9,113 nucleotides of DNA, from NCBI GenBank assembly GCA_004555635.1, contig SFHN01000066.1, forward strand, positions 1 to 9,113, read 5' to 3'. The notes beneath the pieces were generated by a model. That model saw nothing but the letters and a program-made list of their open reading frames with translations, was not told the DNA's origin and did not search any database. Shown here piece by piece: positions 1 through 6,576 of this stretch (its first letter is position 1; each line of letters opens with the position of its first letter). Both the position numbers and the translations under genes were made by a program. The stretch comes from [Eubacterium] saphenum. Its GTDB lineage: Bacteria; Bacillota; Clostridia; Oscillospirales; Ruminococcaceae.

Positions 1-2117
1 GACAGGTTACCGACAACAACATCAGGAAGTTCTCGCAGCAGCTCAAGCGCGTAGGCTTCTCCTTTGACTGGTCGAGAGTTATCGACACGACCGAGGAGGG
101 CTACTACAAGTGGACGCAGTGGATTTTCCTCAAGATGTACGAGCACGGGCTGGTTTTCCGCGACAAGACGCTCGTAAACTACTGCCCGAGCTGCAAGGTT
201 GTTCTGTCAAACGAGGACTCTCAGGGCGGAAAGTGCGACATCTGCCACAGCGAAATCGTTCAGAAAACCAAGGAGGTTTGGTACCTGCGTATCACGGAGT
301 ACGCGGACAAGCTGCTTCAGGGTCTTGACGACGTAAATTACCTGCCGAATATCCGTCTTCAGCAGGAGAACTGGATAGGCAAGTCCACGGGCGCGTTTGT
401 GAACTTCTCGATTAAGGAGCAGGACGACAAGCTGCGCATTTACACCACGCGTCCCGACACGCTCTACGGCGTAACGTTTATGGTAATCGCTCCCGAGCAC
501 CCGATTATCGCAAAATACCGCGACAGCATCGCGAATATCGACGCGCTTGACGCATACAAGGCGGAGTGCGCAAAGAAGAGCGAGTTTGAGCGCACGCAGC
601 TTGTTAAGGACAAGACGGGCGTGAAGATTGAGGGGCTGACCGCGATTAACCCGATAACCGGCAAGGAAATCCCTGTTTACATCTCCGACTACGTTATGAT
701 GGGCTACGGCACGGGCGCAATTATGGCGGTTCCCGCTCACGACTCGAGAGATTACGACTTTGCAAAGAAGTTCGGTATCGACATTATCCCCGTAATCGAG
801 GGCGGCGACATCGCTAAGGAAGCATACACCGGCGACGGCGTTATGATTAACTCCGGCGAGCTTAACGGCATTACAAACAAGAAGGACGCCATCGAAAAGA
901 TGCTTTCCGTTCTTGAGGAAAAGGGCTGCGGCGAAAAGGGTGTTCAGTACAAGATGAAGGACTGGGCGTTTAACCGTCAGAGATACTGGGGCGAGCCTAT
1001 CCCGATTGTACACTGTCCCGCCTGCGGCGACGTTCCCGTGCCGTATGACGAGCTTCCGCTGAAGCTTCCGCCTGTGGACAACTTCCGCCCCGGCGAGGAC
1101 GGCGAAAGCCCGCTTGCTAAGATAGAGAGCTTTGTAAACTGCAAGTGCCCCAAGTGCGGCGGCGACGCAAAGCGCGAAACCGACACAATGCCGCAGTGGG
1201 CAGGCTCGTCGTGGTACTTCCTGCGCTACTGCGACCCGAACAACACAGAGCGTTTCGCTTCTAAGGAGGCGCTCGAATACTGGATGCCGGTTGACTGGTA
1301 CAACGGCGGTATGGAGCACGTTACCCGCCATATGATTTACTCGCGCTTCTGGCACAGGTTCCTGTACGATATCGGCGAGGTAAACACTCCCGAGCCTTAT
1401 GCAAAGCGCACCGCGCAGGGTCTTATCCTCGGCTCCGACGGCGAGAAGATGAGCAAGTCGCGCGGAAACGTCGTTGACCCGAACGATGTTGTTGCGGAGT
1501 ACGGCGCGGACGTTCTTCGCCTGTACGTTCTGTTTATGGGCGACTATGAGCAGGCGGCTCCGTGGAGCGAAAACAGTATGAAGGGCTGCAAGCGCTTCCT
1601 TGACCGCGTGTGGAATATGAGCGAAAAGCTTGCAGGCGGCGAGGAGTATTCCGACAAGCTCCGCTCCGCTATGCACAAGACGGTCAAGAAGGTTTCAGAG
1701 GACATCGAGTCCCTTAAGTTCAACACCGCAATCGCGTGTATGATGGGTCTGCTTAACGAGGCGGACGCTGCGGGCGGCTTTAACCGCGCGGAGTTCAGAA
1801 CGCTGCTTATGCTGCTTAACCCGTTTGCGCCGCATATCACCGAGGAGCTTTACGAGGTGCTTGGCTACGGCGGCGTGCTTAACGAGCAGAGCTGGCCCAG
1901 CTATGACGAAAAGCTTTGCGTTGACAGCACGGTTGAGCTGGTTGTTCAGGTTAACGGCAAGCTGAAGGGTCGCTTCAATGCGCCCGTTGACAGCGCGGCT
2001 GACGAGGTTATTGCAATGGCGCTTGAGCTGCCCGAGATAAAGGCGCTAACCGACGGAAAGACTATTGTAAAGAAGATAGCTGTTCCGAACAAGCTGGTTA
2101 ATATTGTCGTAAAGTAA
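1..2117 (+). CDS. leuS: Leucyl-tRNA synthetase, 5'-truncated by the window edge
   Basis: This class I aminoacyl-tRNA synthetase charges tRNA-Leu with leucine in the cytoplasm. The reading frame is open from base 3, and 704 residues are visible. About 100 N-terminal residues, including the HIGH signature, lie upstream, judging by the usual ~800 residues of Firmicute enzymes. Visible landmarks, numbered from base 3, are: zinc-type cysteine pairs CPSC (61-64) and CDIC (78-81); the threonine-rich editing motif TTRPDT (148-153); the CP1 editing motif MAVPAHDSRD (241-250), whose last Asp is the family's conserved editing residue; further cysteines at 338-341 and 380-385; and the KMSKS ATP-binding loop at 482-486. 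The anticodon-binding and C-terminal domains are complete, ending LVNIVVK. The ATG at 135 is internal and not the start, because homologous sequence continues upstream (DNNIRKFSQQLKRVGFSFDW). Lysine is almost always AAG, consistent with high expression. The gene is intact in the visible part, and its identity is very secure. Confidence 0.98.
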   Translation, partial: QVTDNNIRKFSQQLKRVGFSFDWSRVIDTTEEGYYKWTQWIFLKMYEHGLVFRDKTLVNYCPSCKVVLSNEDSQGGKCDICHSEIVQKTKEVWYLRITEYADKLLQGLDDVNYLPNIRLQQENWIGKSTGAFVNFSIKEQDDKLRIYTTRPDTLYGVTFMVIAPEHPIIAKYRDSIANIDALDAYKAECAKKSEFERTQLVKDKTGVKIEGLTAINPITGKEIPVYISDYVMMGYGTGAIMAVPAHDSRDYDFAKKFGIDIIPVIEGGDIAKEAYTGDGVMINSGELNGITNKKDAIEKMLSVLEEKGCGEKGVQYKMKDWAFNRQRYWGEPIPIVHCPACGDVPVPYDELPLKLPPVDNFRPGEDGESPLAKIESFVNCKCPKCGGDAKRETDTMPQWAGSSWYFLRYCDPNNTERFASKEALEYWMPVDWYNGGMEHVTRHMIYSRFWHRFLYDIGEVNTPEPYAKRTAQGLILGSDGEKMSKSRGNVVDPNDVVAEYGADVLRLYVLFMGDYEQAAPWSENSMKGCKRFLDRVWNMSEKLAGGEEYSDKLRSAMHKTVKKVSEDIESLKFNTAIACMMGLLNEADAAGGFNRAEFRTLLMLLNPFAPHITEELYEVLGYGGVLNEQSWPSYDEKLCVDSTVELVVQVNGKLKGRFNAPVDSAADEVIAMALELPEIKALTDGKTIVKKIAVPNKLVNIVVK

Positions 2118-2134
2118 ACACCGATATCACCTGC

Positions 2135-2150
2135 CGCTTTTTCAAAAGCG
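2135..2150 (+). other. Small perfect hairpin between leuS and the deacetylase gene
   Basis: CGCTTTT and AAAAGCG form a perfect 7-bp inverted repeat with a 2-base gap, so a real loop would open one or two A-U pairs. It sits in the 44-base gap after leuS and abuts the ribosome binding site (AGGGGAAG, 2151-2158) of the next gene. No T-run follows, so it is not a convincing intrinsic terminator. It could stabilise the leuS 3' end or modulate translation of the next gene. No function can be assigned from sequence. Confidence 0.3.
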
Positions 2151-2161
2151 AGGGGAAGAAA

Positions 2162-2794
2162 ATGAACGAGAAAAAGCTCGCGGCGCTGACCTTTGACGAC
2201 GGTCCGAATACCGTTACAACGACGCAGGTGCTTGAAAAGCTTGAAAAATACGGCGTTGTCGCGTCTTTTTTTGTCGTTGGGGACAATATCACTCCCGAAA
2301 GCGAGCGCGTGATGAAAAAAGCCGCCGAGATGGGCTGCGAGATAAACAACCACAGCCGCACGCATTCCGTAATGCCCGAGCAAAGCCCGCAGCAAATGCG
2401 CGCGGAAACCGACTTTACGAGCGGGATTATCGAGCGCGTTACGGGAAAAGCGCCGCGCTTTTTCCGCCCGCCGTATATCGCGGTAAGCGAAGCGATGTTT
2501 GAAAGCATTCCGCTCACCTTTATCGCGGGAATAGGCGCGCAGGACTGGCTTGACGAGGTGAGCGCAGAGGAAAGAGCGCAGCGTATCCTTGACGCGGTAA
2601 AGGACGGCGACATCATTCTGCTTCACGATATGGAAGGCAACACCGCCACGGTAAACGCGCTGGATACCATCATTCCCGAGCTGATTTCGCGCGGGTTTGA
2701 GCTTGTGACGGTGGGCGGGCTGTTTGCCGCAAAGGGGGTTACTCCGAAGCGCGGCGTGGTTTACTCAAACGTTTTGCAGGAAAACGGAGGCTGA
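2162..2794 (+). CDS. NodB-type polysaccharide deacetylase (carbohydrate esterase family 4), no signal peptide
   Basis: This is a predicted metal-dependent deacetylase that removes N- or O-acetyl groups from a polysaccharide such as peptidoglycan, chitin oligomers or xylan. It has 210 residues, about the size of a bare NodB domain. All five family motifs are present: TFDDGP (10-15, with D12 as predicted base and D13 as metal ligand); NHSRTH (63-68, with metal ligands H64 and H68); RPPY (102-105); DW (128-129); and LLHDM (153-157, with H155 as predicted acid). The domain begins almost at residue 1, and there is no hydrophobic leader or anchor. Either the protein is cytoplasmic and acts on soluble substrates, or it is exported by another route; both are inferences. 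The start is supported by AGGGGAAG just upstream. It lies 44 bases after leuS and 3 bases before the regulator gene, so it probably belongs to the leuS transcript. The exact substrate is unknown. Confidence 0.92.
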   Translation: MNEKKLAALTFDDGPNTVTTTQVLEKLEKYGVVASFFVVGDNITPESERVMKKAAEMGCEINNHSRTHSVMPEQSPQQMRAETDFTSGIIERVTGKAPRFFRPPYIAVSEAMFESIPLTFIAGIGAQDWLDEVSAEERAQRILDAVKDGDIILLHDMEGNTATVNALDTIIPELISRGFELVTVGGLFAAKGVTPKRGVVYSNVLQENGG

Positions 2795-2797
2795 AAA

Positions 2798-3487
2798 ATG
2801 GCATACGGCAGAATTCTGCTCACCGAAAACGACCGAAATATGCGAACATTGCTATACGATATGCTGTCCGAGGCGGGCTTTTTTGTAAGCTGCACGACCG
2901 AAACGGGCGTTAGCGGCAGTATGATAAACAGGCGCACCGCTGACATCGCTTTGCTTGGCGTTTCGCCGCAGTCGGAGTATTGCAGGGAGCTGCTTGAAAA
3001 GGCGGGCAGGGCGCCCGAAATTCCCGTTGTGGTTATGCTTGCGGGTGAATGCAGGGCGGAGAAGCTTAGCTATCTCGATATGGGCGCGGACGACGTGCTG
3101 ATAAAGCCGGTTGACGTGGCGGAGCTGACGACAAAGCTTCGCGCGATAATGCGCCGCGACCGCTCCGCGAGTATCAGGGCGACGCCCGGTCAGCTTGTTG
3201 CGCCGCTGTGCGGGATATCTGTCGATATGTACTCCTACACCGCGAGCGCGGGCGGAAACGTGCTGAATATGCCGCCGAAGGACATCGAGATACTGCACCT
3301 GCTGCTGTGCAATCCCGAGCGCGTTTTTCGGCGCGGAGAAATCGCCGCGCACGTCTGGGGCGAAAACCTCGCGAGCGAGCGGACGGTAGATACGCACATC
3401 TGCCGCATTAAGCAAACGCTTGGAAAGCCGTATTCCGACTGCATTGTGACCGTGCGCGGCGTCGGCTACAAAATCACTTCGGGATAA
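2798..3487 (+). CDS. OmpR-family winged-helix regulator with a degenerate receiver domain
   Basis: This is a 229-residue DNA-binding transcription regulator. Residues 4-118 follow the receiver fold of two-component response regulators, and residues 135-228 form an OmpR/PhoB winged helix with the recognition-helix pattern ERTVDTHICRIKQTL and the closing wing VRGVGYKI. The phosphorylation site is damaged. The acidic pair reads E10-N11 instead of E/D-D. The phospho-accepting Asp is Gly (IALLG, G54). The switch Thr/Ser is Ala (MLAG, A82). Only the conserved Lys survives (IKP, K103), along with the GADD motif (96-99). Aspartyl phosphorylation is therefore very unlikely, and no histidine kinase is adjacent. 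The receiver probably serves as a constitutive dimerisation or ligand-sensing module (inference). GGAGG at 2786-2790, 7 bases before ATG, fixes the start and overlaps the end of the deacetylase gene, so the two are co-translated. Target genes are unknown; unit 2 just downstream is an obvious candidate. Confidence 0.93.
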   Translation: MAYGRILLTENDRNMRTLLYDMLSEAGFFVSCTTETGVSGSMINRRTADIALLGVSPQSEYCRELLEKAGRAPEIPVVVMLAGECRAEKLSYLDMGADDVLIKPVDVAELTTKLRAIMRRDRSASIRATPGQLVAPLCGISVDMYSYTASAGGNVLNMPPKDIEILHLLLCNPERVFRRGEIAAHVWGENLASERTVDTHICRIKQTLGKPYSDCIVTVRGVGYKITSG

Positions 3488-3524
3488 AGGGCGCAGGTTT
3501 TGCAGAGCGTAATCTCATCTTTTT

Positions 3525-3555
3525 GAGGGGCGCGGCAGCCCCTCTTGACTTTTGC
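3525..3555 (+). terminator. Probable intrinsic terminator ending the leuS-deacetylase-regulator unit
   Basis: GAGGGGC (3525-3531) and GCCCCTC (3538-3544) form a perfect 7-bp GC-rich stem with a 6-base loop. The sequence after it is T-rich but interrupted (TTGACTTTTG), so termination may be incomplete. It starts 37 bases after the regulator stop codon, in a 140-base gap. The stem's last base directly abuts the -35 hexamer of the next promoter. Confidence 0.55.
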
Positions 3556-3573
3556 GCTTTACGCGTGTACAAT
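3545..3573 (+). promoter_or_regulatory. Sigma-A promoter of the esterase-to-CotH operon
   Basis: TTGACT (3545-3550) and TACAAT (3568-3573) are separated by exactly 17 bp. Each hexamer has one mismatch to the sigma-70/sigma-A consensus. Transcription would start near A3580, giving a leader of about 48 bases before the esterase ATG at 3628. This is the only strong promoter I recognise in the window. It lies in the only intergenic gap over 100 bases between the + strand genes. Confidence 0.8.
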
Positions 3574-3592
3574 AGAAGTATACGGCATTGTT

Positions 3593-3607
3593 CGGTAAAC
3601 GATTTCA
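3593..3607 (+). promoter_or_regulatory. Putative cre operator (CcpA / LacI-family site)
   Basis: CGGTAAACGATTTCA matches the degenerate cre consensus WTGNAANCGNWNNCW at every fixed position except the first two, with the central AANCG core intact. It lies about 13-27 bases downstream of the predicted transcription start, a place where CcpA typically blocks transcription. Another LacI-family repressor could use such a site. Catabolite repression would suit an operon that begins with a carbohydrate esterase. This is a pattern match only. Confidence 0.4.
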
Positions 3608-3627
3608 CATATAGAAAGGACAAGCAT

Positions 3628-5124
3628 ATGAGTTTTTCGGCTGCAAGCGTTTTCAGCGATAATATGGTGCTTCAGCGGGGCAAAAACGTCCGCGTTTTCG
3701 GCACGGGAGAGGACGGCGCGAGGATAACTGCGGCGATTATGGGCTGCACGGCTTCCGCGCTTGTAAAGGACGGCAAGTGGACGGCAGTTCTCCCGCCGCT
3801 TCCCGAAACAAGCTCCGCAGAGCTTTACATAACCGACGGCAAGGACAGCATTGTGTTCAAGAATGTCGCCGTGGGAGAGGTGTGGCTGGCGGGCGGTCAG
3901 TCGAATATGGAGTTTGAGCTGCAAAACTGCACGGGCGGTATGGACGCTATCGAAAACGACGGCGATGTAAACGTGCGCTTTTACTACACCCCGAAAAGAA
4001 CGCTCTGCGACGACGATTTTCAAAAAGCCGAAAAGGAGAGCGCGTGGCGGCCGTTTTCCGACAAGGAGAGCGCGAAAACCTGGAGCGCGGTCGGCTACTT
4101 CTTCGCAAAAGAGCTTTCGGAGCGGCTTGGCGTTACCGTCGGGATTATCGGCTGCAACTGGGGCGGCTCCTCGGCGAGCGCGTGGATGAAGCGCGAATAC
4201 TGCAAGGGCGAAACCGCGGTATATTTCGAGGACTACGACAAATTCTGCGAGGGAAAGACCCGCGAGCAGCTTATCGCGGACTACCGCGAGTATCAGGAAT
4301 ACGACAGGGAGTGGTACAAGAGAAACGTCGAGTATTACTCCACCGCCGAAAATCCGACGTGGGAGGGCTGCCTGAAATACGCGGGCGAGTGCAGATACCC
4401 CGGTCCCCATTCCCCCGCAAACCCGATGTCGCCGGGCGTGCTTCACGAGAGTATGATAGAGCGCGTCTGCCCCTATACGCTGGCGGGCTTCATATACTAT
4501 CAGGGGGAGAGCGACGACCACCACCCCGAGATGTACTACACGCTTTTCACTAACCTCATCAGAAACTGGCGCGAGGACTGGCAGGACGACAGCCTTCCGT
4601 TTATCTGCGCGCAGCTTCCTATGCACCGCTATGTCGCAGACGAGGACAGGAAAAACTGGTGCCTTATCCGCGAGGCGCAGATGCGCGCGTTTGACACCGT
4701 GAAGAATATGGGCATTGCGGTCATCATCGACTGCGGCGAGTTCAACGAAATTCACCCAAAGGACAAAAAGCCCGTAGGTCATCGCTTTGCGCTTCAGGCG
4801 CTTGCGAGATTTTACGGCGGCTGCGACGGCGCAAGCGCGCCCGTGATAAAAGGCGCGCTGTGGCACGAGGACAGCGTTGAGCTGCTTTTCAAGCACGCGG
4901 GCGGCGGCTTTACCGTAAAGGGCGAGCTTGGCGGCTTTGAGATTTGCGGCGAGGACGGCGAGTATGTTTGCGCAAATGCGCAGATTGTCGGCGACAGAAT
5001 TATCGTAAGAGCCGCAAATATTACCCACCCGCGCGGCGCAAGATACCTTTGGACAAATTACGGCGATGTGCCTGTTTACGGAAAATACGGGCTTCCGCTT
5101 GCGCCGTTCAGAATAAGCATTTAA
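3628..5124 (+). CDS. SASA-family carbohydrate O-acetylesterase (sialate O-acetylesterase-like)
   Basis: This is a predicted serine esterase of the SGNH-like SASA family (sialic acid-specific acetylesterase, formerly DUF303). It would remove O-acetyl groups from sialic acid or from plant-derived sugars such as xylo-oligosaccharides. It has 498 residues from ATG 3628, within the family range. Family signatures are: the N-terminal FSDNMVLQR (9-17); a beta-rich segment; GGQSNMEFE (89-97, nucleophile S92); GCNWGGSSASAW (175-186); YYQGESD (290-296); and EIHPKDK (374-380, catalytic H376), where relatives usually have DIHP. A beta-sandwich-like C-terminal part (~405-498) follows. No signal peptide is visible, so it probably acts inside the cell on imported sugars. 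AAAGGA at 3615-3620, 7 bases before ATG, fixes this start. The frame stays open back to a TTG at 3523, but that lies upstream of the predicted transcription start. It is the first gene of unit 2. The family is secure; the substrate is not. Confidence 0.92.
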   Translation: MSFSAASVFSDNMVLQRGKNVRVFGTGEDGARITAAIMGCTASALVKDGKWTAVLPPLPETSSAELYITDGKDSIVFKNVAVGEVWLAGGQSNMEFELQNCTGGMDAIENDGDVNVRFYYTPKRTLCDDDFQKAEKESAWRPFSDKESAKTWSAVGYFFAKELSERLGVTVGIIGCNWGGSSASAWMKREYCKGETAVYFEDYDKFCEGKTREQLIADYREYQEYDREWYKRNVEYYSTAENPTWEGCLKYAGECRYPGPHSPANPMSPGVLHESMIERVCPYTLAGFIYYQGESDDHHPEMYYTLFTNLIRNWREDWQDDSLPFICAQLPMHRYVADEDRKNWCLIREAQMRAFDTVKNMGIAVIIDCGEFNEIHPKDKKPVGHRFALQALARFYGGCDGASAPVIKGALWHEDSVELLFKHAGGGFTVKGELGGFEICGEDGEYVCANAQIVGDRIIVRAANITHPRGARYLWTNYGDVPVYGKYGLPLAPFRISI

Positions 5125-5136
5125 TCGGAGAGAATA

Positions 5137-5352
5137 ATGGAACGAGAGAAGATTGACAGAATAAATTTCCTTGCGCGAAAGTCGCGGGCAGAGGGGCTTT
5201 CCGACGAGGAAAAAGCGGAGCAGCAGGCGCTGCGCGACGAATACCGCGCTATGATGCGCAGCAATTTTGAAGCGCAGATGGACAGCGTGTACTTCAAAAT
5301 GCCCGACGGAAGCATTGTAAAAGCGACGAAGGAAAGCGGGGACAAACAATGA
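5137..5352 (+). CDS. DUF896 (YnzC-like) small protein
   Basis: This 71-residue hydrophilic protein belongs to the DUF896 family, known mainly from Firmicutes. The hallmark is the N-terminal helical hairpin: IDRINFLARKSRAEGLS, then EEKAEQQALRDEY, closely matching Bacillus YnzC (RINELA, TEEEKAEQQKLRQEY). Residues 1-45 form the helices. The tail (VYFKMPDGSIVKAT) resembles the VKIIDPEGNDVT segment of YnzC. The family has solved structures but no established biochemical role. GGAGAG sits just upstream of ATG. The gene starts 12 bases after the esterase stop, and its last four bases overlap the start of the SDR gene (ATGA), so translation is coupled. In Bacillus the gene sits beside the SOS division inhibitor yneA; no such context or LexA-like box is visible here. 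Confidence 0.93.
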   Translation: MEREKIDRINFLARKSRAEGLSDEEKAEQQALRDEYRAMMRSNFEAQMDSVYFKMPDGSIVKATKESGDKQ

Positions 5353-6116
5353 TTGCACTTGTTACGGGCGCAAGCTCGGGGATAGGGCGCGAAATCGCGC
5401 GCAGCCTTGCAAAACACGGGATTAACCTCATAATCACGGCGCGCCGCCGCGACAGGCTGGCAGAGCTGAAAAAAGAGCTTGTAAGCGAGTATGGGGTAAG
5501 GGTTAAGATAATTTCCGCAGACCTGTCGGACGAGAAGCAGTGCATAAAGCTGCACGATATGGTGCGCGGATACAACATTGATATTTTCGTAAACAACGCT
5601 GGCTTCGGCGTTTTCGGAAACCTGTGGGACACCGACCTTGAGCAGGAGCTTAATATGCTCAATGTAAACGTGCGCGCGTTTCACATTCTGTTCAAGCTGT
5701 TTGTTACCGACTTCAAAAAGCGCAACTTCGGGTATATCCTTAACACCGCGAGCGCGGCGGGCTTTGTGCCGGGGCCGTGCTTCTCGTCGTATTACGCGAG
5801 CAAGGCTTATGTCGTGCGTATGACGCAGGCGGTTGCCGAGGAGCTTCGCGCAGAGCGCAGCGCGGTCAGCGTTTCGATGCTTTGCCCCGGACCGGTGGAC
5901 ACGGAGTTTTTCGAGCGTGCGCGGGTTAAGTTTGCGACAAAGCCCGCCTCTTGCGATGTTTTTGCGGAAAAAGCGGTGCGCGAGATGTTTGAGGGAAAGC
6001 TGATGATTACCCCGAACGCTGCGACAGCCGCAGGGCTTTATCTTTCAAAGCTTGTGCCGGATACGCTTTTAGCGTTCGGCGCAAGGCTTGTTCAGTCGAT
6101 GAGAGGGAGGAACTGA
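5349..6116 (+). CDS. Short-chain dehydrogenase/reductase (classical SDR)
   Basis: This 255-residue NAD(P)-dependent oxidoreductase has a Rossmann fold. Visible features are: the cofactor-binding TGASSGIG (6-13); a basic ARRRDRL segment after beta-2 (31-37), which suggests NADPH preference; ADLS (57-60); NNAG (82-85); and catalytic residues S135 (NTASAAG) and Y148-x3-K152 (SSYYASK). CPGPVDTEF follows (179-187). The C-terminus (AAGLYLSKLVP, DTLLAFGARLV) is longer and more hydrophobic than in core SDRs, as in the DltE/YqjQ-like branch, and may lie at a membrane or form an interface. The substrate is unknown. The start codon overlaps the DUF896 stop by four bases (ATGA), and the thioesterase begins one base after its stop. 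Pairing with an acyl-CoA thioesterase hints at acyl or keto-acyl substrates, but this is weak inference. Confidence 0.93.
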   Translation: MIALVTGASSGIGREIARSLAKHGINLIITARRRDRLAELKKELVSEYGVRVKIISADLSDEKQCIKLHDMVRGYNIDIFVNNAGFGVFGNLWDTDLEQELNMLNVNVRAFHILFKLFVTDFKKRNFGYILNTASAAGFVPGPCFSSYYASKAYVVRMTQAVAEELRAERSAVSVSMLCPGPVDTEFFERARVKFATKPASCDVFAEKAVREMFEGKLMITPNAATAAGLYLSKLVPDTLLAFGARLVQSMRGRN

Positions 6117-6117
6117 T

Positions 6118-6576
6118 ATGCCGTGGCAGACAGAGGTAGTCGTTCGCTATGCTGAAACGGACGCTATGGGCATTGTTCATCACGCGGTTTATCCCGTGTG
6201 GTTTGAGCTTGCACGGACGGAATACATCAAGGGCGTAGGTATGAGCTATGCCGAGATGGAGAAAAGCGGGGTTATGCTGCCCGTTACGGGGATAAGCTGC
6301 CGCTACCGCCTGCCTGCGCGCTATGACGAAACGCTTGTCGTTACCACAAGGATAACGCGGCTTTCTCCCGCGCGCATTGAGTTTTCCTACACCGTGGAAA
6401 AAAAGGACGGCGGCACGCTTCTCGCCGAGGGAACAAGCTCTCACGGATTTGTAAGCTCGGGCGATTTCAAGCCGATTAGCCTAAAAAAAGCTATGCCCGA
6501 TTTATATTCGCTTATGGAAAAGAAGGCGGCTGAAGATGTTCAGCCGTTATTAAACGAAGGACGTACATACCCATAA
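6118..6576 (+). CDS. Hotdog-fold acyl-CoA thioesterase (YbgC / 4-hydroxybenzoyl-CoA thioesterase family)
   Basis: This is a predicted cytoplasmic thioesterase that hydrolyses acyl-CoA or acyl-ACP thioesters. It has 152 residues, within the usual range for the family. The N-terminal signature RYAETDAMGIVHHAVYPVWF (10-29) corresponds to the YbgC active-site segment (DTDAxGVVYH), with the predicted catalytic Asp at D15 and the conserved His at H22. FELARTEY (29-36) lies in the central hotdog helix, and later strands end in LLAEGTSSHGFV. The motif is intact, so the enzyme should be active; the chain length or aromatic nature of the acyl group cannot be told. GGGAGG at the end of the SDR gene serves as ribosome binding site, with a one-base gap between the genes. 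The final TAA overlaps the next ATG (TAATG), showing tight coupling with both neighbours. Confidence 0.92.
   Translation: MPWQTEVVVRYAETDAMGIVHHAVYPVWFELARTEYIKGVGMSYAEMEKSGVMLPVTGISCRYRLPARYDETLVVTTRITRLSPARIEFSYTVEKKDGGTLLAEGTSSHGFVSSGDFKPISLKKAMPDLYSLMEKKAAEDVQPLLNEGRTYP

Noticed and set aside
135..137. ATG at 135 as the start of leuS
   Set aside because: The in-frame sequence upstream to base 3 is clearly LeuRS, so the gene begins outside the window.
207..1676. A 489-codon open frame on the minus strand inside leuS
   Set aside because: It is antisense to a well-conserved synthetase. Its translation is rich in Leu, Val, Arg and Ala with no recognisable domain, as expected from the complement of GC-biased codons.
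1946..2626. Minus-strand open frames over the leuS end and the deacetylase (also 2098-2616)
   Set aside because: Antisense to intact NodB motifs, with no domain features.
3569..3591. ACAAT/ATTGT inverted repeat overlapping the -10 box as a possible operator
   Set aside because: The arms are only 5 bp with a 13-base spacer, which is expected by chance.
3523..3627. An N-terminal extension of the esterase from a TTG at 3523
   Set aside because: It would cover the terminator hairpin, promoter and start site and lacks a ribosome binding site. ATG 3628 has AAAGGA at ideal spacing and begins with the family N-terminus.
3559..5358. A 599-codon open frame on the minus strand over the esterase and DUF896 genes
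   Set aside because: It is the longest antisense frame, but it mirrors a sense gene with clear SASA motifs and also crosses the sense promoter region. Its translation shows no motif or domain. It is a codon-bias shadow.
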